From Neonectria sp. B-13 (taxonomy: Eukaryota > Ascomycota > Sordariomycetes > Hypocreales > Nectriaceae), in assembly GCA_002682825.1 (NCBI GenBank), contig NOKP01000025.1:377746-441745 (forward strand): a stretch of 64,000 nt of DNA, in the 5' to 3' direction. The notes beneath the pieces were generated by a model, which was given only the letters and a program-made list of their open reading frames with translations, ran no database searches and was not told the origin of the DNA. Below, one piece after another: positions 11,076 through 22,100 of the stretch (its first letter is position 1; each line of letters starts with the position of its first letter). A program made the translations under genes and the position numbers.

Positions 11076-12995
11076 TGTTGCGATGATGGAGCAGTGGATG
11101 AGTGAGGGAATGGATGAGTTGAGTTGCAGTTGCAGTCGGCAGCTGGGTGAATGAGATGAAGAAGGGATGAGTGTGCGTGCTGGAGTTCCGATGACGGACT
11201 GAGCTGAGAGGTGGTGTTTTGAAACTTAGTAGGTAGAAGGGATGGAAGAGAAGCGAGACTCGGCAGAGCTTTTCAACTTCTTGTTTTCAAGGTGCTAGCG
11301 TTTTGGCTCGAGCCGAGACAATGTATTGCAAAGTAAAACAAGCGGAGTGCCAGGATGATGGCTGTTGCGTGTTTGTTCCCGTAATGCGGCAGCGAGATAG
11401 GAGAAGGGAATTTTGCTTGAATGTCGACGGCAGGGGAGGGAAGCTCTGTTCGCAACGGCAACGGGTGGGTTAGCCTAGCAACACACGCTATGCTTGATAG
11501 GCGGGGAGGGACCTCGAGCGCCTGTCCCCTCCCCGGAAGACCCCTTATTCCACTAATTGCCACTATTGCTCCACGGCGCGGGCAGGCCAGATCTAGGTGC
11601 CACAATGCATTGGACCAGTGCATTTCAGGGCATGTCGCACGCACTGGGCACCCCCTGGCCCCTGTCCACTCCACTGCAATGCGTCGTTGCCGTCGGGTCT
11701 GTTGGCATAGCGTCCTCGAAGCTAATAAATGCCCCCGTGTAAGCTCTAATTAACCCGCCCTTTCGAGGGGCGCCGTTGTCCCTCGCATCAATGCGGGATG
11801 GGCCCGGCAATGACTCTGAATGCCAGACGTGCCGCTGTCTATGGGAGATGGTTGCATTTCCGGTCGAGAGTGGAAATTGGCCTTTCCACTGATCAATAAA
11901 TAGCCAGCCAGGGTCCAAACAAAGCCTTGACCCTCGGGTGCATTCTAGCCCCCATTGTCTCACTAGCTGGCTGGCTGATCAACCGACAACACATCATCAA
12001 CCCTACGCTGCCATCTCTACCTCACCGCTGAGGCTGTTCAAGCCGAACGAAGCAGTCATAGTCTTCTTCGTATCTTTGTGGGGCTCTTGTCAGTGACGAT
12101 CCCTTCCCAGGACAAGCATGCCATCCATCACGTGGTGTCGCGTCAGGTTCCCCTTCTCCTGTACTTCGTACTCCCGTAACCTAGGCCTATCCATGTTAGT
12201 GCCGTCGTGTTGCAATCCGTACCAGGCCCACATCTCACAACCACCAACACACAAAGACAAGACATTTCACCAAACCCAGGAATCTTCCTTATAGCAATAG
12301 TTCCATTCAACGAGTCATATCGTTATAGCACTAGTCCGGTATAACTAATCCGGCATTCCGTTTCCACGTGGTGTAGCTAGCTCAACCTGATATCTCGAAA
12401 CCCAAGCCCTCGTACATTTCCTGTGAGGATGAAGATGTTGTTATGTGAGGATGCCTTTATCCCCCAATGTCATCAATCCACAGTGACGTCCCTGAAAACC
12501 ACCAACCAAGCATGTTCAGAACCATTTCTTCCCATCCCAGAGTTCCCCAGTTGTTCACCGCGGTTCGTCCAGTCCGTTCTGTCCCGTGGGGCTGTACCTG
12601 TTGGTATCTGAGAGTGACCAAAAAGCCGACGCCTTTGGTGCAGTTGCTCGTGCCGTATAAGCCCGCAGGCTGAATAGTTCGCGCAGTTCGTCGTCCCGCG
12701 CGTCTGTGTCTGTCCGTTGGTATCCGAGAGTGACCAAAAAAAAACCCTGCGCCGTTGGTGCAGTTGCCCGAGTCGTCCATGCCCCTCGGGCTGAAGGTTC
12801 GCGCATATGCTGCGATACTGAATCGCGAAACCAAAACAAATCAAGATCAGTTGAAACTGGTGAAATCAGAAGCATCCGCAAAAGAAAGAAAGAAATGAAA
12901 ATTGCCTGGCCCTCTGTAATGACCCGATGAGTCCCAAGTCATGCGACCGCCCCGTATATGAGCCCATCCAAAGACACGTTTGCGTCTGGATTTCA
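11076..12995. other. Intergenic between sfh5 and the RRM gene
   Basis: No gene is recognised. The region contains the sfh5 promoter (GA/TG-rich just upstream of 11075) and an imperfect 116-bp tandem duplication at about 12600-12805. Confidence 0.45.
12600..12805. repeat. Imperfect tandem duplication, period about 116 bp
   Basis: Copy 1 (12600-12686) and copy 2 (12716-12805) both begin GTTGGTATC, continue GAGAGTGACCAAAAA, then TTGGTGCAGTTGC, and end GGCTGAA..GTTCGCGCA. Copy 2 has a longer A-run (9 A). The pair lies 200-400 bp downstream of the stop codon of the RRM gene, perhaps in or beyond its 3' UTR. Confidence 0.8.
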
Positions 12996-15900
12996 TCAGT
13001 TGCGCGAGAGGGCGCGGCTGAGAATGCGCTCGACAGCCGAAAGCTCCTTGTGTGCACACTGAGCAAGAGTCATGTGGTCGAACTGAGGGCCTTGTGCGTA
13101 GTTGACTTCGGCCCAGAAGTAGCCCCAGTACATGTCGGTCTTCTCGGCTTTCTCCTGTAGACCGGTGCGGTTGGTCAAGGGGCGCGCGAGAATCTCACGT
13201 TGGGTCTGCTGGCGAATAAGATCGATGTACCACTAGAGATGTCGTTAGTTCTTGACTACCGGGTCGTAGCGGTGCGTGTTCTTACCTCGAGAACATCAAG
13301 TTGGATGCCCGGCTTGGGGACAATCGCGTACTGGTGCAGCCACGAAGAGGCAAAACGGGGCTGTCCGTAGGCATACATAGCAATATCAGCCATGTTGACG
13401 GTCCAAACAATGTCGTCCTTCATGCGCGTGGTGAAGCCCTTGCACGTCATGGCAGACGAAATGACTCGCTTGTAAAGCTGGGAGTTCAGGTTAAGGAGGT
13501 CATCGTTCTTCTCAATGGCCCGAGCAAGCAGACGAATGAGCTCGCAGGTAGCGTTGAAAATGGCCTGGCGCTGCGTGATAGTGATGCACTCAGTCATGTA
13601 CCAGGGGAACTTTCGAAGGGTGCTGATGAGGCACTCGTACGGGCGCTGGGGGCACTCCTTCGAGAAAGGCGACTAAATCATGTTAGTGAGTGAGCGTGAA
13701 ATAGTAATCCATTTACCAACTCTGTGTGGAACCTCAACATGCTTGACAAGCATCGTCATCTCCTCGGTGGAAATAAAGCCCTTGAAGTTCTCCCAGGGCT
13801 CTTTCTGGCTGAAAGGCTTGAACTTTGGGTTGGGGCCGTCCCAGAAGACGCCGCGAGCAATGGGGAATAGGTCCTTCATGAGACTACCCTGGCTAGAAAG
13901 CTCAACCTCAATAGGGCGCTCGCCAAGACGGCTGATTCGGCCCTGGATGGCGTTATGGTGGTGTCGCTCAGCCGCCTTCGTCGCATCGGCCATGGTGTGG
14001 AATTCGACGTAGGCATCCATCGTTTTGCTGGTAGCTCGCTCCATGATAATGTGAACGGGCTCCTCTGAGTCGTTGAGAATCTTGCTGTTGCGACCCAAAA
14101 AGGCAATGACTTCGGAACGCTTGGTGGCGAATGGGATCTGAAAAGCAGTCTAGTGGTAAGTCTGAGCACTGAAGAAATGAAGAAGATGAGACTCACATTC
14201 TTCAACTTCACAACTCCATGGTTCTGAGGCTGCGCCTGTCGTGGTCCATCGACGAATGGAAAGTTGCTCGGGTCCATGGCAACCTCGATCGAAGGGTACG
14301 TGGTGAGACTGTTGGTAAGCCGCATAAGCTGAGTAGATCCCCGATGCTGAGCAGGTCTCTGAGGCTGATAGTTCTGAGCGTTGTTGTGAATCAAGCTTCC
14401 CTGAGAAGTACTGGCCGGGATCCCAGCGGGGATCGGATAAGTGATCAGAGCTCTGCTAGGAGGCGATGAGACAAATGGGTCCTGGGCGCCGTGACGAGGA
14501 GAAACCTGCATAACTTCAAGGCCGAACTTAGGAGGAGGCCCGTTGACAACTGGTTGTCCAGAAGTGCGAGGAGCGTAGTTGCGAGGCTCCGTGAGTCGAC
14601 CAGACGTTTCGGGGCTAAGAAGTCCATGACCGTATACACCGTTAAGGTGCTGAGGAGTTGGGCCAGGGCTCAACAGTTTGTTCGAAGACGGCATGGCCTG
14701 GAACGAGTGGCTCTGTGGGAGTCGACCTTGGTTGTGGGCGTGGACAGAAGACGCGAAGCCGTGGCCGCCAGCATACTTCATGTGGGCCGGCCCCGAAGGA
14801 CGTTTGAACGAGCCGGTCTGCAACGGGCCGGAGTGGGGACTATTCGGCGGGGCCGAGGGAAGGTACCGGGCAGTGAATGCCTCCTCGACCTGGTTGTAGG
14901 GGATGAAGGCAGGGGCCGCGAATACCTGGGTCAGACCATCAGCCACAGGGCTGCCAGAGACTTGGGCAGTAGCCGATGGAACGTGACCAGTGACAGGTGG
15001 TTCAGTGACGACTTCGTGGTTGGGAACAAACGAAGGGCGGGCGACCCCATACACCGAGCGAGAAGAGCTGAGTTCAGGGCGTTGGGAAAAGGGAACAAAC
15101 CGCTCAGTAGACGTTTCATTGGTCTGGTTGTCGACTTCGTGGGTGGGAACAAACGAGGGGCCAGCGACTTCATGCGCCGAGCGAGAAAAGCTGTGTTCAG
15201 GGCGTCGGGAAAATGGAACAGGCCAATCCGCAGATGCTTCATTGGTCTGATTGGCGACGTCGTGGTTGGGAACAAACGAGGGGCCAGCGACTCTATGCAT
15301 CGAGAAAGAAGATCTGTGCTCAGGGGGGCGTTGGGAAAAGGGAACAGGCCAATCCGCAGATGCTTCGTTGGTCTGGTTGGCGATAAAAGAAGGGATGCCA
15401 ACTCCGTGAACCGAGCCAGTAGTTCTGTGAGCAGGTTGAGTAGATCCTTGGCTATGGCTCGTGAAGTCGTATAGATGAAGGGGAACTCTTTCAGTAGACC
15501 CTTGTGGGTTGATGATGCCGACTCTGCCGGGATAAGCGGGAGCTCTGTGGGGAGGGCTCGCAACCCCGTGAGATGGTCCAGCAACTCCTTGGACATGGCC
15601 TGTGACTGTGTGAGTAGGTCCCGCAGCTCCGTAGGTAGGTCCAGCGACGGGGTGGGCATGACTGGCAGCTCCGTGAGTAGGGCTCGCAACTCCATGGGCG
15701 GGCCCAGCAACTGGATGAGCATGACCGGTGACTCTATGAGTAGGGCTCGCAACTCCCTGGGCATGACTGGTGACTCCGTGAGCAGGTCCCGCAACTCCAT
15801 GGGTTTGGTCGGTGGCTCTGTGAGTAGGACTCACAACTCCTTGGGCATGGCCTGTGACTGGGTGAGAAGGCCCGGCAACTCCTTGGGTATGACCGGTGAC

Positions 15901-16632
15901 TCCGCGAGCAGGTCCCGAAGCGCCGTGGTTGGGGCTGTTGTATCCCTGAACGTGACCAATTGCTCCATGAGACGGTGCGTTAGCAGAACCAATACTAGAC
16001 TGAGTAGGGCCAGAACCTCCATGAACAGAGCCAGGAGCTTGATTGGCAGAACCAGTAGCACCCTCAGCAGGCCCATTGGTGTTGTTAAGGACGTCGTTGA
16101 CTTGGCCACCCATCTAAGGGGTCGTAGTCGGGACACCGGCATCGTTAGCAGGACTGTTGGGGGGCACAAGGCTGTAACCGTTTCCAGGGTTGTACTCGGG
16201 AGAGTGGCGGGCTGTAGCATAACCATGTCTGGTAGGAGAGCTGAACTGGCTCGACTAGGAACAATATCAGCGATGAGGATGATAATCGATTAGACTCGTG
16301 ATGGTTACCTGAAGAGCATTGGTCAAGGCCTGCTGAGCAGATGGAACCCAGGACTCAGAGGCTGGGTTCAAAGGAGTCTGAGAAGACGATCCATTCCCGT
16401 TGTAAGAGGGCCCAGTTGCAAAGTCGTTGTTTCCATTGCTGTTGTTCTCAAGAAAGGCACGATTTCTGTTCGAAATTCCGCTAAGATGTATGTTACCGGA
16501 GGCAGCATTGCCAGGAGCAAAAGCCTGGTTGACCTGGTTGCCGTTGTCATGTGGAGTGAAGGTATCATCGCGGCCGTTGAAGCCATTCGGCCCCCCGGAC
16601 GCACCCCAAAAGGTGACGGGGTTAGGTGACAT
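12996..16632 (-). CDS. Large RRM RNA-binding protein with heptad and 41-aa tandem repeats
   Basis: Exons: 16632-16309, 16113-14197, 14137-13721, 13672-13286 and 13232-12996 (1093 aa). All joins are phase 0. Introns 2-4 are 59, 48 and 53 nt; intron 3 has a weak GTTGGT donor. Intron 1 (193 nt) is chosen to remove an in-frame TAG at 16114-16116, but a 54-nt intron ending at 16255 is also possible and would expose that stop. Residues 1-108 are Asn/Gly/Ser-rich. Next come about 19 seven-residue repeats of the form [GS][PH]x[HQ]GV[AT], then three copies of a roughly 41-residue unit containing NQTNEAS and VAGPSFVP. An RRM follows near residues 740-830 (LKNIPFAT as RNP2, AYVEF as RNP1). The conserved C-terminal 200 residues contain no domain I can name. 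The architecture suggests an intrinsically disordered, condensate-prone RNA-binding protein (inference). Confidence 0.8.
15008..15385 (-). repeat. Coding tandem repeat, about 123-129 bp, 3 copies
   Basis: Three copies (about 15008-15132, 15133-15255 and 15256-15383) encode the 41-residue units of the RRM protein. Each has the conserved segments GGGAACAAACGA, CAGGGCG and TTGGTCTG on the plus strand. Confidence 0.85.
15538..15936 (-). repeat. Coding 21-bp repeats (about 19 heptads)
   Basis: Nineteen consecutive seven-codon units encode variants of GPAHGVT, SHAQGVA and SPTHRVT. Because the unit is 21 bp, the other frames also remain open for long distances, so spurious long frames are seen on both strands here. 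Confidence 0.9.
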
Positions 16633-17821
16633 CGTAACTCGACCGAAAACGCAGGTGATCAGGACTGCAACTCCAGTTAGGTATTATCCCATATTGTCCA
16701 AGTTCAGGGTGTTGAATGGGCTGATGGGTAGGGCAAACGTGGGAGCGGGCCTGATACGAAGCCCTGCGACCGGGCCGCGATCGCAGGTCCACGCGTAACA
16801 GAACTTACAGATAGGGTACTAGGGGTGGGTTCTTGTTCCCCCGGGTCATAGACGCCCGCAGAAGGGTGAAGGGGTTTCGTCACAGATACACTCGGTTTGC
16901 TCGATCTTCCAACGATGATCGTGAGACGTTGGTTGCAGCAACCAAATGTTTATGTGAAAGAGAGAAACAGAAACGATGATCAACTGCGGAGGAGACGTTG
17001 AATTTATAGTCCAACAGTCTCTGTCCTGGGGCCTCGGTGGGGGCGATCGAACGAGCAGCAGTATTGTGAGAGTGATGAATGGGGATAGTGAAAGAGGAAC
17101 AATAGGCTGGTGGCGGCGATGAATGAGAAATGAGAATAGAAATCAAAACGAAAAGCGGGGCCTTTGCCTGTCAGCTGTGAACGAGGGCCCAAGAACAAAA
17201 GGACTGCTTCGAATGAGGTAGTCGAAGATGCGATCAATAGTGAGTTGATCACCGTTGCTCTTATTGTGTATCAAAAGGGTGACGGCGGTCTGACGTGGAG
17301 AGCCCCGGTCACTAGTCAATGTGGCCAGGAGTCAGGGTTGTGGAGGAAGAAAAGTGAGGATGAGGAGGGAGAAATGAACAATGGAAGAGAGATGTGGGCG
17401 AAGTTGTATTGTTGCGGCGCAACACATGGCTGCCTTCGCAGGTGGCGGCCAGCTGTAAAGGACGATCACACGACCGGGACTGATACGCTTGGTCATCATG
17501 GACTCATACCACGAACCGGATACTCTGCTCCGTTCCAATTCGTCACATCTTGCGTCAAAGTTATGAAGCTCAAGTCCGAGTCACAAAGCTCAACCACAAG
17601 ACCTAGCAGTAGCACATGAGACTATACACATGCATTTCAAAATCGGTGTATTTTTGCTTGAAACAGTCGGCGAAGCTTCGTCTCTAAATATCGTCATCCC
17701 AAGGACTTCCACTCATCGTAGTTTTAGCATCTGCTTCGCTTCAGCCTTCTTTGGATTAGTGCTTCGTGGTCAATCCCTCGTCCTGATCACGAGACCCTTT
17801 ACGATGGTCTGAGTCCCCCAG
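16633..17821. other. Intergenic: RRM gene upstream region
   Basis: No gene is recognised. A plus-strand open frame at 17164-17619 lacks domain features. The segment should hold the promoter of the RRM gene (right of 16632) and the 3' end of arpc4. Confidence 0.4.
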
Positions 17822-18608
17822 TCAAAACTCCGGATCCCAGCACTGCTAAGTAGTTTCTTTAGTCAAACTTCGAGGGTGGTTAGCGCACAAGTCAGATATT
17901 ACGATACAGATGAGTTCCTTACCGGTGTCAAGAAAGACTCGGCTACGAATCGAGCTCTTGCGTTCAACTAAATATAATGGTCAGAGTGGGTCACTGTTGA
18001 ACGGCACATGGGGCACTCACGAAGAGCTTCATCTCGGAGATTTCCTTGTCAACCTCCTCCATGAACTGAATGATAAAGTCCACAAGCTTGTGCTTGAGCA
18101 TCTCCTCGGTATGGAAGTTGGTTATTAAAAAGGTGATGTCGTATCCCTAAAGCAGCGGTGTCAGTCAGGGGTAAGATGACAGCTCGGGGGCTGGCCGGAT
18201 GCAACGGACCTTGATGGGTTTCCTCCGCAGGATAAAGAAAGACTCGGCGCGCTGCGTCAAGAACCGCGTAAACTTGTGTACCAGGATGTGCTCAATCTCG
18301 TCGGCCTGCTTGATCTTAATGCTGATGCGGACCGAGTTGATGCTGGGCTCGATGAGGACCCGCTCGTTTTCGTTGCGCGCAATGGTCAGCGGGGTGAGGA
18401 GGACCTCGGGGGACGACTGGGCCTCAATCTCGGGGACATTGTGTCGCTCGGCGGTCTGGGAGGCGAAGTTGGAGAGGGTGAGGGCAGCTGTCAAGCTGTT
18501 CCGTACACATTGCAGGTACGGCCGTAGGGATTGAGACTAGCCACGATTAGCGCGGGGCGTTCGCGGCGTTGGCAGAGGGGTGAGCCGTTCAAGCAAGAGA
18601 CATACCAT
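17822..18608 (-). CDS. arpc4: Arp2/3 complex subunit 4 (ARPC4, p20)
   Basis: Five exons: 18608-18606 (ATG only), 18536-18210, 18146-18021, 17967-17923 and 17827-17822. Introns are 69, 63, 53 and 95 nt. The product is 168 aa, the same length as human ARPC4. It reads [20 protein letters not shown] near the N-terminus, [18 protein letters not shown] in the middle and [20 protein letters not shown] later, ending [12 protein letters not shown], which are ARPC4 hallmarks. The subunit forms the core of the Arp2/3 complex with ARPC2 and drives branched actin nucleation, serving endocytic patches and hyphal tips. The first coding exon is only the start codon (ATG|GTATGT). The last exon is F-stop if the acceptor at 17828 is used; an alternative acceptor (CTTAG at about 17843) would end QCWDPEF instead. 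The family ending favours the former. Confidence 0.93.
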
Positions 18609-19170
18609 GGCTGCTGGTGCTGCTTATCCTGAGCCCAGGGCTTCTCTTCTGTCGTTGGCGGTGCTGGGAGTCGAGAAGGCTGGTGATATCCCGGCGGGGT
18701 CTGGAATCGAGACATCAGGCACTCGGAGTGGGAGCTGTCCATCCAGTGGGGGGCCATGACGAGTTCGCGCTGGGGAAAGCAACAAGCCACGTCACGTGGG
18801 ATCGTGCGGTGGGGAGTCCCTCGAGTCCCCTGGCTCAGCCACAAATAGAGGTTGCCCAGCGGTGTCGTCCAGCATAGCAGGTGTGTTACCTCAGCAATGG
18901 AGGTACCAAATAGCTCTACACCGCTTTCCCCACCCACCACAATCCACTGGACTCGACCACTGCACCCTTCGCCTCAGCCAGGTACCAGCATGATGACGCT
19001 GTCCCAATAGCTTGCTTGCTTGTTTGCCTCGTCCAACAAAATCCTCTCCATCCCACGCATCGCATTCACCTGCAAGGGGCTCTGCAAGCTTGGCTTTCGG
19101 CTTTTTCCTCTTCCCTGCCACTTTTCCTCTCTCTCGCTTCCTCCCACTACTCGCCATACCTCGTGCCACC
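18609..19170. promoter_or_regulatory. Shared divergent promoter arpc4 / ubp6
   Basis: About 560 bp separate the arpc4 start (minus) from the ubp6 start (plus). The segment before ubp6 is pyrimidine-rich (TTTTCCTCTTCCC, CTCTCTCGCTTCC), as is typical just upstream of fungal start codons. Open frames here are spurious. Confidence 0.5.
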
Positions 19171-20977
19171 ATGGCGTCCCTCTCAGGTTCGTTACCCCTC
19201 CATCCATTCATCCTTCTATCCGCCACGCATTCGCAGTTCTAACGACGCTCGCCGCACAGTAACCGTCAAGCACCAGGGCAAAAAGTACAATGTCGACATC
19301 GACTCGAGCTCGACCGGAGAGGACTTTAAGCTCCAGATGTTCAGCCTCACCAATGTCGAGCCTGAACGCCAAAAGATCCTGATCAAGGGCGGCCAGCTCA
19401 AGGACGATGCCGACATGACCAAGCTCGGCCTCAAGGCTGGCCAGACCATTATGATGATGGGCACTCCCGGATCAGGTGGTAGCGACCTGGTTCGTCCCAA
19501 GGACCAGGTCAAGTTCGTCGAAGACATGACCGAGGCCGAGCAAGCCCAGCAGGTCGGCGCCACCCCAGCGGGCCTCGACAACCTTGGCAACACCTGCTAC
19601 CTCAACTCGACCCTCCAGACCCTGCGGTTGATTCCTGAGCTCCAGGACTCCTTGACGAAGTATACCCCCGCTGCCGCACCCGCCACAGCCAGCCTCCTCT
19701 TGGCCGGCGGCTCTTCGATGGACCTGGCCGCCCAGCTTTCGACCCTTTACAAGCAGATGGGTCAGACACAAGATTCGTTCCCTCCCATGAGCTTCCTCAA
19801 TGCTCTGCGAGTCGTGTTCCCCCAGTTCGCCGAAAAGTCCAAGTCGGGCCACGGCTACGCTCAGCAGGACGCCGAAGAGGCGTGGTCGCAAATCGTCCAG
19901 CAGCTGGACCAGAAGCTCCGGATCAAGGGCTCTGAAGGCACCCCCGAGGTTTCATTCGTAGAAAAGTACATGACGGGAGAGTTCACATCCGTGATGCAGT
20001 GCGACGAGGAGGAGGCCCGCAACGCCGGCGAGGAGGCCATCACCACCAAGGAGACCTCTACCAAGCTCAAGTGCCATATCGACAGCTCCACGAACCATTT
20101 AAGAGACGGCATCCTGGCCAGCCTGACAGAAAAGATCGAAAAGAACTCGGAGGTCCTAGGTCGCAACGCTGTGTACACCAAGACCACCAAGATTTCGCGA
20201 GCGCCCAAGTACCTTACTGTTCAGTTTGTACGATTCTTCTGGAAGCGCGAAACTCAGAAAAAGGCCAAGATTATGAGAAAGGTGACGTTCCCGGAAGAGC
20301 TGGATATTGCCGAGTTCTGCTCGGATGAGCTCAAGAGCGCTCTGGTCCCCGTCCGTGACAAGGTCCGGGAAATCCGCAAAGATGAAGAGGATATCGAGCG
20401 GGCCCGCAAGCGTAAGAAGCGAACCCACGACCAGGCCATGGCCGACGTCGCGGGAGGTGCCGGTCTCCCCAGTGAGAAGGAGAAGAAGGATTCGGAGGAC
20501 AAGGCTGCCAAGAAGAAGGCCAATAAAAAGGATGGGAAGGATTCGGAGCAGACGGCAGATGGTGACACTGTCATGGAGGAGACGTACAAGACAGACGCTG
20601 AGGTCGAGGCCGAGCGGGAGGCCGCTTTGTTGACTGCCAAGAAGGAGCTCAATGCTTTGATCAACCCCGAGCTTCGCAACGACGACGGCGCCAACCAGTC
20701 GGGTCTGTACGAGCTCCGAGGTTTGGTGACCCACCAGGGTGCCAGTGCCGACAGTGGTCACTACACTTCGTACGTCAAGAAGTCGGCGCCCATCGATCCC
20801 AAGACGGGTAAGAAGGGCGAGGAGGACGGCAACTGGTGGTGGTTCAACGACGACAAGGTGTCGGAGGTGGAGGCGGACAAGATCCAGACACTAGCCGGTG
20901 GTGGCGAGTCGCACTCGGCCCTGATCCTCCTGTACAAGGCCATCCCACTCCCCACCGCTGATGGAACGATGGAATAG
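19171..20977 (+). CDS. ubp6: Ubp6/USP14 proteasome-associated deubiquitinase
   Basis: Exon 1 is 19171-19186 and exon 2 is 19260-20977, with a 73-nt intron (GTTCGT...CACAG) after six codons; the product is 577 aa. The start has a strong context (caccATGg). Residues 5-75 form a ubiquitin-like domain (VTVKHQGKKYNVDID...), which in the family docks on the proteasome base subunit Rpn1. The UCH domain follows with the Cys box GLDNLGNTCYLNS (catalytic Cys118), the QQDAEEAW motif and the His box DSGHYTSYV (His about 506) with NDD near 535. This is the complete catalytic triad. A Lys/Glu-rich insertion (about 400-460) separates the boxes. The enzyme trims ubiquitin chains from substrates at the 26S proteasome and recycles ubiquitin. 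Confidence 0.95.
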
Positions 20978-21355
20978 TCGCTTGTATGAGAAAATTGTTT
21001 GGTCGGAACGGAAGCAAAAACGGCCTCTAGGCGTTGGTGATAGTCTGGGCTGGCACGTTCTGGAGAACACAGATGTAAAGAAATGCGTTCCAACACACGT
21101 TGCAAAGCAGGCGTAGGCAGTGACGAAATGGATGAATACAGGTACAGGACTGTACAGGATTTATCCCGAGTTTTGTTACACTATGATACATGTCTATTGG
21201 TATACAGTTCTTGGTCTTGTGGCCGTCTCTCGACCTTATTTCTTCGTTCGGCATGACCCATTCTATTCCAGCCGCCAGTGTCTTTGGTCTTCGTTATAAC
21301 AGAAACGTCTTCCGGAAAGGAAGAGTTTTCAGGGTGGTAAGAGTATCTTCGTCCG
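20978..21355. other. Convergent intergenic region
   Basis: This holds the converging 3' ends of ubp6 (plus) and the small membrane protein gene (minus). No other feature is seen. Confidence 0.5.
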
Positions 21356-21720
21356 TTATCGTCGCTTTTCCCTTTCAGCCCATTTCGCCTTTTCTACCTC
21401 CCGCTCCTTGACACGCTCGTGGAACGCATCTAGCTTCCGCTGCAAGACGGCCTTTTGCCCCAGCAACACGTGCTTCTGGTCCTCGAGGGCGAGGATCTGG
21501 TCGGCGGCGGTGGTGGCGCGGAACTGGGTGATGACCTAGATTGGACGGGTCAGTTCCCTGCCTCGCAGTACGAAGGGGGAGGAGGAGAACGCACCTCTTC
21601 CTTCTCCTTGTCCGTCTTCAGCTGGGCGCCCGTGATGGTGCCGACGAAGATGCAGGCGGAAAAGGCAACGGCCCAGATTCCCCTCTGGATTTTCTGCTGC
21701 TTGGTCCACTGGTGGGCCAT
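21356..21720 (-). CDS. Small single-pass membrane protein with coiled coil (101 aa, unknown)
   Basis: Exons 21720-21595 and 21535-21356 flank a 59-nt intron (GTGCGT...TCTAG), phase 0. The 101-aa product starts MAHQWTKQQKIQRG, has one likely membrane segment (about residues 14-33, IWAVAFSACIFVGTITG), and then a charged region with a heptad-like pattern (ALEDQKHVLLGQKAVLQRKL, about 57-77), ending in a strongly basic WAEREKRR. A basic head, a short membrane anchor and a coiled coil are common in small mitochondrial inner-membrane assembly factors, but I do not recognise the family. Codon use (C/G-ending) and clean splicing support a real gene. Confidence 0.75.
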
Positions 21721-21765
21721 TACGGCGCGGCTGGAGGGTATATGCGTGTGGTGTTCGGCGCAACA

Positions 21766-22100
21766 CTATGAATCCAGGCTCTCGAGGTTGCGACGCTCCT
21801 CGGGCGTCATGCCGGAGCAGGGTTTTTTTGGGTGCAGGTAGCGATCGATGTGGGCCGGAGCGAGGATGGGGTGAGGCTTCTTTGTGGCGATCGGGGGGTT
21901 GGATGTCGAGTGGGTTCGGGTCGGAGACGGAGTCGGACTCGGACTCGGAGGTGGGTCGGAGGCCGTAGTCAAGGCCGGAGTCAAGGTCGTGGACGTTCGA
22001 GCAGAGATCCCGGACGGTGGCACGGCGGGCCGGCGGACGACGGGCCAGTGTGGGTTTGCTGGAGCCCGCGATATTTTTCTTTCGGCTGGCGGGGCTTAGT
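21766..22100 (-). pseudogene. Frame-disrupted hypothetical gene (start unresolved)
   Basis: On the minus strand one reading frame is clearly coding from about 22100 to 21895 (RRATVRDLCSNVHDLDSG, then a Ser/Glu/Asp-rich stretch; nearly all codons end in C or G). A second frame takes over from about 21890 to the TAG at 21766 (ILAPAHIDRYLHPKKPCSG, then MTPEERRNLESLDS). The switch falls on a run of six G (plus strand, about 21893-21898); one base fewer there would join both frames. An acceptor-like CGCCAG near 22087 with a CTGAC branch site suggests an upstream exon, but I find no convincing ATG. It may be an intact gene with an assembly homopolymer error, a real pseudogene, or a +1 frameshift gene. 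The protein family is unknown. Confidence 0.5.

Noticed and set aside
14491..16293. Long plus-strand and alternate minus-strand frames across the RRM gene repeats
   Set aside because: The 21-bp repeat unit keeps several frames open. Only the frame leading into the RRM and joining exons in phase is accepted.
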